In this document: piece after piece, positions 1-7,583 of the stretch
Position numbering within the stretch: position 1 is the first letter of the stretch
Layout: each line of letters begins with the position of its first letter
NCBI GenBank assembly: GCA_040752025.1
Contig: JBFMFR010000039.1
Span: 1-64,000 of the forward strand
Length of the DNA stretch: 64,000 nucleotides
Reading direction: 5' to 3'
Source of the DNA: JBFMFR01 sp040752025
GTDB lineage: Bacteria > Chloroflexota > Anaerolineae > Anaerolineales > UBA4823
Position numbers and translations under genes: made by a program
Notes under the pieces: generated by a model
The model's input: the letters and a program-made list of their open reading frames with translations, nothing else
What the model was told of the DNA's origin: nothing
The model's database searches: none

Positions 1-69
1 TGGCACCAGTTCTTTGATACAATTCCATTGACTGTCGGTCATATCGGTTGGGTATATTTGGTTGGTCAT
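1..69 (-). CDS. IS5-family transposase, N-terminal 23 residues (partial)
   Basis: Reading the minus strand from 69 gives an open frame to the window edge beginning MTNQIYPTDMTDSQW. The YPTDxTDxQW block is the usual N-terminus of IS5-family (DUF4096-type) transposases, which cut and paste their own element. An in-frame ATG six bases upstream (75) is an alternative start. The DDE catalytic domain lies outside the window, so activity cannot be judged. Confidence 0.7.
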   Translation of the reverse strand, partial: MTNQIYPTDMTDSQWNCIKELVP

Positions 70-124
70 ACCCATAACTTACTCAACCTATGGCCGACAG
101 TCAAGACTTTTCAGACAGGTTCTT
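1..124 (-). mobile_element. End of an IS5-family insertion sequence (partial)
   Basis: The start of the window holds the 5' end of a transposase gene on the minus strand and then non-coding bases that look like the element's terminal region. An imperfect inverted repeat flanks the transposase start (about 30-54 against 79-102, sharing GACTGTCGG). The outer boundary is uncertain; I place it near the segment ending CAGACAGGTTCTTAG. The rest of the element lies outside the window, so the second inverted repeat and target duplication cannot be seen. Confidence 0.6.
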
Positions 125-379
125 AGAGAAATTGAAATTTCTAATCGTTGGGGGATGGCATTTGAGCGACCAGGCAACAAGGCAACTTGGTGGAATCCCG
201 AGGTAAAATACCTTACGATTCGACAGAAGTTATACTACAATCTACACAGCCAAAATAAAAAACTCGCCCATGGTGATGCCTGAATAACGGTGAGCTTCGC
301 TCATCGCAAGCAAAGCTTGTGGGCCGGGCGCTGTGGTGTACTGCAAGAAAAGTTCAAGGGCCTCAGGAGGAAAGCGGAG
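125..379. other. Intergenic stretch between IS end and first gene
   Basis: An open frame at 62-283 overlaps the IS end and does not resemble a protein family. A TATACT hexamer near 231 could be a -10 box, but no convincing -35 lies at the right distance. A Shine-Dalgarno (CAGGAGG, 364-370) belongs to the next gene. I see nothing else of note. Confidence 0.4.
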
Positions 380-1147
380 ATGAAAGCCTTACGCCGATTT
401 TGGGAAGATATTCGCAAAGGCGAAAATATCGATCTGTACATTGCGGTTTTCGCCTCAATCCTGCTGGCAATCCTGGCCATCAGCGGCCTGGCAGTCCAAT
501 CATGGATCGCACCGCTCAACATCGCAGTGCTGGCCTTGCTGGCTTACTCCATGCTGGGCAGCCGGCACCGCATGGATGAGTTGTTCCAGGGATTACGGGA
601 AGAGGCGCAAAGCATTTTTCGGAAGAAATGGCCCGAAGACGATCTAGACCTGGCACTCAGAGAAGCTAAGAACGCGTTTCTCATCGGGGTCAGCCTCCGG
701 CGTACTTTCGGCGATTATTACGCTTTATTGGAAGATAAGCTGCAGCGAGGGGATACTGTCAGGATATTGGTACTGGACCCAAACAGCGCGGCGGTAGAAG
801 CGATCGCAAAACGAGTCTATAAAGATGTCAGCATCGAAAGGTCCAGAGGCTCGATCAAAGATTCCTTACGGTCCATGCATCACTTAAAACTCAGAACCGG
901 TGGTAAACTGGAAATACGCGTGACGGATTACCCCGTCACGATTGGCGGCATCCTGACCGACCCCAACACTACTCACGGGAAACTATTCCTGGAGAATTAC
1001 ACATATAAAATGCGCGATATCGACCTTCCCAAAATTTTGCTCCAGAGCAAAGATGAACAATGGTACGAATTCTATAAATCCCAGATGGATACACTTTGGG
1101 AAAATGGCACAGCATGGGAGGGGGAAGAGGAACCAATCGAGGTATAA
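380..1147 (+). CDS. Membrane-anchored PLD-like domain protein
   Basis: A 255-residue protein of unknown function. Residues about 17-60 contain two hydrophobic segments, so the protein is probably membrane-anchored with a large cytoplasmic C-terminal part. The segment from FLIGVSLRRTFGDYY through RILVLDPNS resembles the phospholipase-D-like sensor domains found near defence genes (family recognition is by eye). A paired HxKx4D catalytic motif is not clear; only THGK is present, so it may be catalytically degenerate. The start at 380 is chosen over an upstream GTG (290) because CAGGAGG sits nine bases before it. It precedes a second protein of the same layout and hsdM. Base composition is lower in GC than hsdM. 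Confidence 0.7.
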   Translation: MKALRRFWEDIRKGENIDLYIAVFASILLAILAISGLAVQSWIAPLNIAVLALLAYSMLGSRHRMDELFQGLREEAQSIFRKKWPEDDLDLALREAKNAFLIGVSLRRTFGDYYALLEDKLQRGDTVRILVLDPNSAAVEAIAKRVYKDVSIERSRGSIKDSLRSMHHLKLRTGGKLEIRVTDYPVTIGGILTDPNTTHGKLFLENYTYKMRDIDLPKILLQSKDEQWYEFYKSQMDTLWENGTAWEGEEEPIEV

Positions 1148-1219
1148 GGCGTTATCTAATTTATGCCTCGAAATCCCGTACATCAGGAGACGATAAGAGG
1201 CCAAGGATTGGGTGATCAA

Positions 1220-2107
1220 ATGAAAATATTGAAATATCTGGATCCTATCATTTTAGTCGGCACGATTGTTTCGATCTGTGTATCACTGGTTTTGTTCATT
1301 ACAGGAGTCGATTCCGTCGACAGCCTGATTTTCGCAATGCTGGGCATTGCGATCTCATTGCTCATCGATCTCATTTCGAGGAATACTCAGCTTCACGATT
1401 CCGTATTGAGCACAATCTGGGTTAATCGCACCCTGGCCAAAGACAAATGGTTCCAGGAGCACTTTATGGAAATCGTCCAATCCTGGGAGCGCCTGTCAAA
1501 TTCAAATTATCACCCGCTGTTTCATCAATATGCCAAACTACACATGCAATCGATACATGACCAGCTCAGGCAGATATCATCCGGCGAGATGACTGTGGTC
1601 GCTTCTGACTTTCGAGTACTCTCTGTGTTGTTGGAAAATGCCAAAACCACTCTCAGGGCAACTTCTATGGTTTCAAAAGATTTCTGGGTCTCACCTGCTG
1701 GCCAGAACTATTGGCAGAAAAATATCGAAGCTCTCGAGCGAGGGGTAGCAATCACTCGAGTTTTCATTTACGATAAAGCTGAGATCAGTATTCCTGAATT
1801 CAAGGAGTTCATGGAGCAAATGCACCAAAAGGGGGTCAGAGTATTCATCGCGAATCGAGAAGACGTGCCCCCGGATCTGTGCAGGGATTTCGTTGTGGCA
1901 GATGAAAACCTTGTTGTATCTGCTACGCTGGTCGGCGACGATCAACCCGGCGAGCACCATATATCTTCCAAACCTGAGGATATCTTGAAAGCATTGAGCA
2001 ATTTCGATAGAATCCTGTGGCTTGCCAAAGATTATCAACGTTATTTCGCGGAAATTGCGCCAACCCAAGCTAACCAGAATCTCGAGCAACCTACCCAACA
2101 ACCATGA
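1220..2107 (+). CDS. Second membrane-anchored PLD-like protein, coupled to hsdM
   Basis: A 295-residue protein with two hydrophobic helices near the N-terminus (starting LDPIILVGTIVSICVSL) followed by a soluble domain. The stretch ATSMVSKDFW, RVFIYDKAE and FVVADENLVV looks like one half of a PLD-type fold, without a full HKD motif. The layout matches the preceding gene although the sequences are far apart. Its stop overlaps the hsdM start (ATGA at 2104), so translation is probably coupled and the product may work with the restriction system. An earlier in-frame ATG at 1163 would add 19 residues; 1220 is preferred because it leads straight into the first membrane helix. Function is not known. 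Confidence 0.7.
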   Translation: MKILKYLDPIILVGTIVSICVSLVLFITGVDSVDSLIFAMLGIAISLLIDLISRNTQLHDSVLSTIWVNRTLAKDKWFQEHFMEIVQSWERLSNSNYHPLFHQYAKLHMQSIHDQLRQISSGEMTVVASDFRVLSVLLENAKTTLRATSMVSKDFWVSPAGQNYWQKNIEALERGVAITRVFIYDKAEISIPEFKEFMEQMHQKGVRVFIANREDVPPDLCRDFVVADENLVVSATLVGDDQPGEHHISSKPEDILKALSNFDRILWLAKDYQRYFAEIAPTQANQNLEQPTQQP

Positions 2108-3612
2108 CTTCACCCATCTCTCAAGACGAAATCAATGCGATCCTGTGGAAGGCGTGCGATACTTTCCGCGGGACGGTGGACCCGTCCGAATATAAGAATT
2201 ACATCCTGGTGATGCTGTTCGTCAAGTACATCTCGGACGTGTGGCGGGACCATTACGAGCAATACCAGGAGCGCTACGGCGAGGATGAGGCGCGGCTGCG
2301 GCGGCGGATGGGGCGCGAGCGCTTCGTGCTGCCCGAGCGGGCGGATTACTACAGCCTGTACGAGCAGCGCAACGAGACGAACCTGGGCGAGATCATCGAC
2401 ATGGCCCTGGCGGCGATCGAAGAAGCCAACGTGGAGAAGCTGCAAGGGGTATTCCGCAACATCAGTTTCAACTCGGAGGCGGCGCTGGGACAGACCAAAC
2501 AGCGCAACGCACGCCTGAAGAACCTGCTGAGCGACTTCCACGACCCGCGCCTGGACATGCGCCCCAGCCGCATCGGCGGCCTGGACGTGATCGGCAACGC
2601 CTACGAATACCTGATCGGCAAATTCGCCGCCGGGGCGGGCAAGAAGGCCGGCGAGTTCTACACCCCGCCGGAGGTGTCGCGCCTGCTGGCCAGGCTGCTG
2701 GCCCCCCGCCCGGGCGAAAGAATCTGCGACCCGGCCTGCGGCTCGGGCTCGCTGCTGATCAAGTGCGCCGCGCAAGTGGGCAGCGGCGACTACGCCCTGT
2801 ACGGGCAGGAGAGCAACGGCAGCACCTGGGCGCTGGCCATGATGAACATGTTCCTGCACAACGTCAACCAGCCCAGGATCGCGTGGGGCGATACGATCGA
2901 TAACCCGATGCACCGCGAAGGCGATAACCTGATGCGCTTCAACGTGGTGACGGCCAACCCGCCTTTCTCGCTGGATAAGTGGGGGTACGAGAACGCGGCC
3001 AACGACGCCTTCGGGCGCTTCTGGCGCGGCGTGCCGCCCAGGAGCGTGGGCGATTACGCTTTCATCTCGCACATGATCGAATCGACCTATTTGGAACCAA
3101 GCCAGAACGGGCGGGTGGGGGTGGTGGTACCGCACGGGGTGCTGTTCCGGGGCGGGGCGGAGGGCAAGATCCGCCAGAAATTGATCGAGGAGAACCTGCT
3201 GGATGCGGTGATCGGCCTGCCGCCCAACCTGTTCTTCGGCACCGGCATCCCGGCGGCGATCCTGGTGTTCAAGCGCCAGCGCCCCGACCGGCGGGTGGTG
3301 TTCATCGACGCCAGCGGCGAGTTCGAGGCGGGCACCAACCAGAACAAACTGCGCGAGGCGGACCTCGAGAAAATCCTGGCGACCTACCGCGCCCGGGAGA
3401 CAGTGGACAAATACGCTTACCTGGCCGACTTCGACGAAATCGAAGAGAACGAGTTCAACCTGAACATCCCACGCTACGTGGACACCTTCGAGGCAGAGCC
3501 GCCAGTGGACATAACTGCCTTGAATGCCGAAATCCGTAGATTGAAGGCAGAATTGGCCGAAGTAGAAGTACGAATAGAGAATGATCTGAAAGCGTTGGGG
3601 CTGAATGAGTAG
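2104..3612 (+). CDS. hsdM: Type I restriction-modification system, methyltransferase subunit HsdM
   Basis: N6-adenine methyltransferase subunit of a type I restriction system; with HsdS it methylates the target, and with HsdR it forms the nuclease. The 502 residues carry an HsdM N-terminal helical domain (residues about 5-130), the SAM-binding motif DPACGSG (209-215) and the catalytic NPPF (285-288), the usual N6-adenine methyltransferase signature. Length is normal. It overlaps the preceding gene by four bases and hsdS by eight, so the three are probably one transcript. GC content is clearly higher than in the flanking PLD-like genes and in the recognition domains of hsdS. Confidence 0.96.
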   Translation: MTSPISQDEINAILWKACDTFRGTVDPSEYKNYILVMLFVKYISDVWRDHYEQYQERYGEDEARLRRRMGRERFVLPERADYYSLYEQRNETNLGEIIDMALAAIEEANVEKLQGVFRNISFNSEAALGQTKQRNARLKNLLSDFHDPRLDMRPSRIGGLDVIGNAYEYLIGKFAAGAGKKAGEFYTPPEVSRLLARLLAPRPGERICDPACGSGSLLIKCAAQVGSGDYALYGQESNGSTWALAMMNMFLHNVNQPRIAWGDTIDNPMHREGDNLMRFNVVTANPPFSLDKWGYENAANDAFGRFWRGVPPRSVGDYAFISHMIESTYLEPSQNGRVGVVVPHGVLFRGGAEGKIRQKLIEENLLDAVIGLPPNLFFGTGIPAAILVFKRQRPDRRVVFIDASGEFEAGTNQNKLREADLEKILATYRARETVDKYAYLADFDEIEENEFNLNIPRYVDTFEAEPPVDITALNAEIRRLKAELAEVEVRIENDLKALGLNE

Positions 3613-4846
3613 AAAAATATTCGGGATAGCCAAATTCGGCAACTTGCCAAATAACTGGAAAGTTGCAAAAATAAGTACACTTTTAGATCAAGGAGTCATT
3701 GTTAGCCACCTCGATGGAAATCATGGAGCTGAATATCCGCGGTCTGATGAATTTGTGAATAGCGGAGTACCATATATTTCTGCAAACGCAATTATTTCGG
3801 GGAAAGTCGATTTCACGAAAGCAAAATTCCTAACATCCAAACGCTCTGACCAAATTAGAAAAGGAATTGCTAAAAACGGAGATGTTTTATTTGCTCATAA
3901 TGCAACTGTTGGCCCTGTTGCAATTCTCGAGACTCAAGAACCTAGAGTCATTCTTGGCACTTCCCTTACTTACTATCGCTGTAACACAAATGAGTTAAAT
4001 AATCTGTATCTAAAGGCGTTTATCGAATCTGACTTGTTTAGAAAACAATACGCGCCAATAATGGCACAATCGACTCGGAATCAAATCCCCATAACCACAC
4101 AAAGAACTTTTTATTTAGTACTACCTCCCCTCCCCGAACAGCGCAAAATCGCCGAAATCCTGAGCACCTGGGACGAGGCCATCGCCAAAACCGGGCAGCT
4201 CATCGCCGCCCTGCAAGCGCGCAAGCAGGGGCTGATGCAGCGCCTGCTGACGGGAGAGGTGCGCTTTCCGGGGTTCGAGGGGGAATGGCGAGAAGTTGAA
4301 ATTCAAGACATTGCCAAAGTAATTATGGGGCAATCGCCCGGTTCATCTGCATATAACGAATCGAGAATCGGTGTTCCTTTGATACAAGGGAACGCCGATA
4401 TCTCAAATAGATTGACAACCCCCAAAGTTTTCACAAGTGAAATAACAAAGCAGTGCGATATCGGAGACATAATTCTTAGCGTAAGAGCTCCTGTTGGCGA
4501 AACCGCGATGTCAGTTCATAAAGCTTGTATTGGACGTGGCGTTTGCGCTATTCGAGCGGAAATGTGCGATTCGCATTTTCTTTATCACCTGCTCGTTTTT
4601 CATGAGCCGAGGTGGCAACAATACGCGCAAGGCAGTACATTTACCGCGATTAACAGTACAGACATTCGGAAGTTTTCCTTGTCAATCCCACAAGCGAATG
4701 AAGAGCAAAGGAGAATTGCCCAAATTTTTGATTTGTGTGACACAGAAATCAAACTATACCAACAAAATCTTGCGGCACTCCAACAGCAAAAAAAAGGCCT
4801 GATGCAGCGCCTGCTGACCGGCGAGGTGCGGGTTCGCGTGGATTGA
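3605..4846 (+). CDS. hsdS: Type I restriction-modification system, specificity subunit HsdS
   Basis: The 413-residue DNA-recognition subunit. Two target recognition domains (about residues 10-170 and 220-360) each end in a conserved helical spacer: the first starts LPEQRKIAEILSTWDEAI and ends LMQRLLTGEVR, the second starts NEEQRRIAQIFDLCD and ends LMQRLLTGEVR. Each domain contacts one half of a bipartite site. The recognition domains are AT-rich while the spacers keep the high GC of hsdM and hsdR, a mosaic expected when recognition domains are exchanged. It overlaps hsdM by eight bases. Confidence 0.95.
   Translation: MSRKIFGIAKFGNLPNNWKVAKISTLLDQGVIVSHLDGNHGAEYPRSDEFVNSGVPYISANAIISGKVDFTKAKFLTSKRSDQIRKGIAKNGDVLFAHNATVGPVAILETQEPRVILGTSLTYYRCNTNELNNLYLKAFIESDLFRKQYAPIMAQSTRNQIPITTQRTFYLVLPPLPEQRKIAEILSTWDEAIAKTGQLIAALQARKQGLMQRLLTGEVRFPGFEGEWREVEIQDIAKVIMGQSPGSSAYNESRIGVPLIQGNADISNRLTTPKVFTSEITKQCDIGDIILSVRAPVGETAMSVHKACIGRGVCAIRAEMCDSHFLYHLLVFHEPRWQQYAQGSTFTAINSTDIRKFSLSIPQANEEQRRIAQIFDLCDTEIKLYQQNLAALQQQKKGLMQRLLTGEVRVRVD
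4232..4263 (+). repeat. Direct repeat in hsdS central spacer (copy 1)
   Basis: A 32-bp segment encoding LMQRLLTGEVR that is nearly identical to 4799-4830. Such repeats flank the second recognition domain and could support recombination that swaps it. Confidence 0.8.
4799..4830 (+). repeat. Direct repeat at hsdS 3' end (copy 2)
   Basis: Second copy of the 32-bp segment at 4232-4263, with only a few mismatches, coding for the same LMQRLLTGEVR. Confidence 0.8.
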
Positions 4847-4879
4847 TGCATTATATTTTCCTAAATTCTGGAGAGAATC

Positions 4880-6286
4880 ATGCAAGACCCGATTGAGATT
4901 ATTGGATATTGGTGGCTCCCAGACGCGGCAGATGAAAGGCTCCCTGGTACATTATCCTTTTCCCAGGATGATGGAGCATATCTTCATATCGTGGGGTTTT
5001 TTGGAACAGAACAAATAGCCCGGTTTGACCGACCAGAGATTATTCTAGGATACACTCAACAGGGGAAACCGATCACACTTTATGGATGTATAAAAACACA
5101 AGGAACCTATCCAATAATGAACTTGGGTGATGCGAAATATAAAGTAAAGTTTGTTTTTGAAGGGGTTCATTTCGAAAATGAAGCGGATATAAAATTCCAT
5201 CAATTATACGGAAGTTATACTGACCTGGACGCCTGGGTAAATATCTACGGTTTCACAATCGAACAGGAGCGTGATGATGGTCGATCCAGTTGGAAGGTCA
5301 GATATGAAAAACCATTGCCGCAATTTTTTGATATTGGTGGCGACCTCGAAGTTGGAATTAGTTTCGCCAGCTTTGGACCGAAATTGTCGATTGTTCAGAC
5401 AGAAGTCCATATTTCTCAACGAGCCTTTCTTTCGGTAAAAAGTAAGCAAGATGACATTTCTTTCAACGATTTATTTGCAAAACTGAACACATTTACTTAT
5501 TTGCTGCAAATTTCTGCGCAGAGAATACCATATCCAATCTCTATTTTTGGTTTGTCGCAAGCAAATGCGAGGGCCCTCGATAATGGGGAACAATACTTTC
5601 CAAAGATTAGCATTTATTATCAACCTATCGAGGCAATAAAAAGCCAAACAGCCAAGATCCCCCAAGAAATGTTGTTTACTTATAGTGATATGAATGAAAC
5701 ACAAATCACTGTATGGTTTCATTCATTCGAAAAGTACCGGACAGTAATCCACCTTTATCGGTCACTATTTTATAGCGATCGCTTATTTGCAGATACAAAG
5801 TTCTTGAATATTGCTCAAGCACTCGAATCGTTGCATAGCATTCTTTTCAATAATCAATGCCTTCCGCATGATGAATTCACATCTCGTAAAGATCAAGTAT
5901 TGGAAGAAGTATCCGAAGATTTACGCGAGTGGGTGGAGAATGCGCTAAATGATGCAAATTACAAACCATTTAGAGAGAAAATACTGGAATTGCTAACTAA
6001 CAAACAAGAAATCATCACAGTTTTTGTCGATGACTTTGATCTGTTCGCCAAAAGAGTGATGCACACGCGAAATGAGTTCGTTCATCACAACAAACGAAAG
6101 TGGTCTTTCCAAAATGGGGTTGAGTTATTCACAGCCATAAATACTCTTACTATTCTATTTGAAGCGTACATCTTGGAAATTATTGGCTTCTCGAACGATA
6201 AGGTTCGAGAATTACTTAACGCAAAAATTCAAACCCATCTAACAGGTTGGAAAACTCTTAGATCTACCAGTGGGAAAAGCCAATGA
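4880..6286 (+). CDS. apeA: ApeA-like anti-phage HEPN protein
   Basis: 468 residues. The N-terminal part (IIGYWWLPDA, then LPGTLSF) matches the start of the ApeA N-terminal domain found in HEPN-type anti-phage proteins, which are thought to cut RNA and halt infected cells. Near the C-terminus the HEPN nuclease motif R-x4-H is present (R397-NEFV-H402). GGAGAG precedes the ATG at 4880. It lies 33 bases after hsdS, inside the restriction operon, and is far more AT-rich than hsdM and hsdR, so it was probably acquired. Its stop overlaps the ATG of an hsdR fragment (6283). Family assignment is by motif and overall look, without a search. Confidence 0.75.
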   Translation: MQDPIEIIGYWWLPDAADERLPGTLSFSQDDGAYLHIVGFFGTEQIARFDRPEIILGYTQQGKPITLYGCIKTQGTYPIMNLGDAKYKVKFVFEGVHFENEADIKFHQLYGSYTDLDAWVNIYGFTIEQERDDGRSSWKVRYEKPLPQFFDIGGDLEVGISFASFGPKLSIVQTEVHISQRAFLSVKSKQDDISFNDLFAKLNTFTYLLQISAQRIPYPISIFGLSQANARALDNGEQYFPKISIYYQPIEAIKSQTAKIPQEMLFTYSDMNETQITVWFHSFEKYRTVIHLYRSLFYSDRLFADTKFLNIAQALESLHSILFNNQCLPHDEFTSRKDQVLEEVSEDLREWVENALNDANYKPFREKILELLTNKQEIITVFVDDFDLFAKRVMHTRNEFVHHNKRKWSFQNGVELFTAINTLTILFEAYILEIIGFSNDKVRELLNAKIQTHLTGWKTLRSTSGKSQ

Positions 6287-6387
6287 GCTTAGCATCCTAC
6301 CGCGAAGAACCGATCTCCCAAATCCCGGCTGCCCGGCTGCTGGTGGCGCTGGAGCGCCGGTACGTGCAGGAAAATGAATTTATCTGA
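6283..6387 (+). pseudogene. Duplicated 5' end of hsdR (34-codon remnant)
   Basis: The ATG at 6283 opens a 34-codon frame starting MSLASYREEPISQIPAARLL, clearly the same as the start of the real HsdR (MVISYREELISQIPAARLL, from 9790). DNA similarity runs for about 90 bases and then stops, and the frame ends at TGA 6385. The ATG overlaps the apeA stop (ATGA). It looks like the head of hsdR left behind when cargo entered, or a duplicated junction. It might still be translated by coupling to apeA. Confidence 0.85.
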
Positions 6388-6400
6388 GGAGGATCAATCC

Positions 6401-7489
6401 ATGTCCATCATTCTAAAAATCAAGCGACTGTTGTGGATAAGTCTGACAAAAGAGGATGTACTTCGAGGCATCCAGGAAGGCATCAGCCTGACCAAGGCCA
6501 ATCTGGGAGGACTCAATTTGAGCGGTCTCAATCTGAGTGGGCTCAACCTGAGCGGGGCCAACCTGAGGCTGGCCGACCTGAGTGGAGCCGACCTGAGTGG
6601 GGCCGACCTGAGCGGGGCATACCTGATCGGGGCCAACCTGAGCGGGGCCAACCTGAGCAAAGTGGTTATAAATGACAAAACCCAACTCGATGATAGATGG
6701 AGGCTGGCCTGGGATATCATTAATCAAGGATGGAGTAGGCGGGACCTGAGCAAGGCCAACTTGAGTGGGGCTAACCTGAGAGGCGTCAACCTGAGCTGGG
6801 CCACCTTGGAAGAGGTTAACCTGAGCGAGGCAGATTTGACCGAGGCCGATCTTCGTGAGACATCTATGATAGACGCCAACTTGAGCGGGGCTAAATTGAG
6901 CAGAGCCAAACTGAGCAGGGCATACCTGAGCGGAGTTGTTATAAACGACAAAACCCAACTTGATGATAAATGGAGGCTGGCCTGGGAAATAGTCAATCGA
7001 GACGGATTGGAGCGGAACCTGAGCGGGGCCGATTTGAGCGAGGTGAACCTACATGGAGTCAAACTTAGTGGGGCCAACCTGACCGGAGCTAAATTGGAAA
7101 AAGCCGATTTGAGCAGGGCCAACCTGAGTGGGGCTAACCTGAGCAAAGCCAACCTGATCCAGGTAAAACTTAGTAGTGCTAACCTGAGGTTTGCCGACCT
7201 GACCGAGGCCGTACTCAGCGCTGCCAATCTGGACGAGGCTGATCTGGGAGGAGCAAATCTATGCGGGGCCAACCTGAGTTCGGCCAAATTGCGGCGCGCA
7301 AACCTGAGCGAGACCAACTTGAAAGGAGCCAACTTGAGCAACGCACAATTGTTCAAGGCCGATCTGACCGGGGCCAACGGAGCCGATCTGAGCGGAGCCC
7401 ATTTAAACGATCTTGACAATCCTTCCTACCCGAATTGGGACCCGCAAGAGCAATGGGATTCCGATAAAAAGGGGTATTTGATCAGGTAG
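6401..7489 (+). CDS. Pentapeptide-repeat protein
   Basis: 362 residues, mostly A(N/D)LSGANL-type pentapeptide repeats that fold as a right-handed beta helix. The start at 6401 has a strong GAGGAGG eight bases before it; an in-frame upstream ATG (6374) lies inside the hsdR remnant. The repeat array is broken by two copies of a 25-30-residue insert reading NDKTQLDDxWRLAWxI (coded near 6665 and 6938), which are also direct DNA repeats. No enzymatic domain or signal peptide is seen. Pentapeptide proteins can mimic DNA or act as scaffolds, but nothing here fixes the role. It is the second cargo gene between hsdS and hsdR. Confidence 0.85.
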   Translation: MSIILKIKRLLWISLTKEDVLRGIQEGISLTKANLGGLNLSGLNLSGLNLSGANLRLADLSGADLSGADLSGAYLIGANLSGANLSKVVINDKTQLDDRWRLAWDIINQGWSRRDLSKANLSGANLRGVNLSWATLEEVNLSEADLTEADLRETSMIDANLSGAKLSRAKLSRAYLSGVVINDKTQLDDKWRLAWEIVNRDGLERNLSGADLSEVNLHGVKLSGANLTGAKLEKADLSRANLSGANLSKANLIQVKLSSANLRFADLTEAVLSAANLDEADLGGANLCGANLSSAKLRRANLSETNLKGANLSNAQLFKADLTGANGADLSGAHLNDLDNPSYPNWDPQEQWDSDKKGYLIR

Positions 7490-7514
7490 TCAGGATAAGA
7501 AACCACAGGCGAAG

Positions 7515-7534
7515 ATGATCTCTTACCGCGAAGA
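7515..7534 (+). repeat. Third copy of the hsdR start sequence (short)
   Basis: About 20 bases from ATG at 7515 encode MISYRED, matching the first codons of HsdR at 9790 (MVISYREE) and of the remnant at 6283. It lies in frame upstream of the next gene, whose probable start is 7584. TACCGCGAAGA is identical in all three copies. Confidence 0.75.
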
Positions 7535-7583
7535 TTTGAAAAGCGAGCAAAATATGCCGAAGAAGGTTATCACAGAGGGAAAA

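Noticed and set aside
62..283. 73-residue frame across the IS end
   Set aside because: It overlaps the transposase start on the other strand and the inverted repeat, lacks a ribosome site and resembles no protein.
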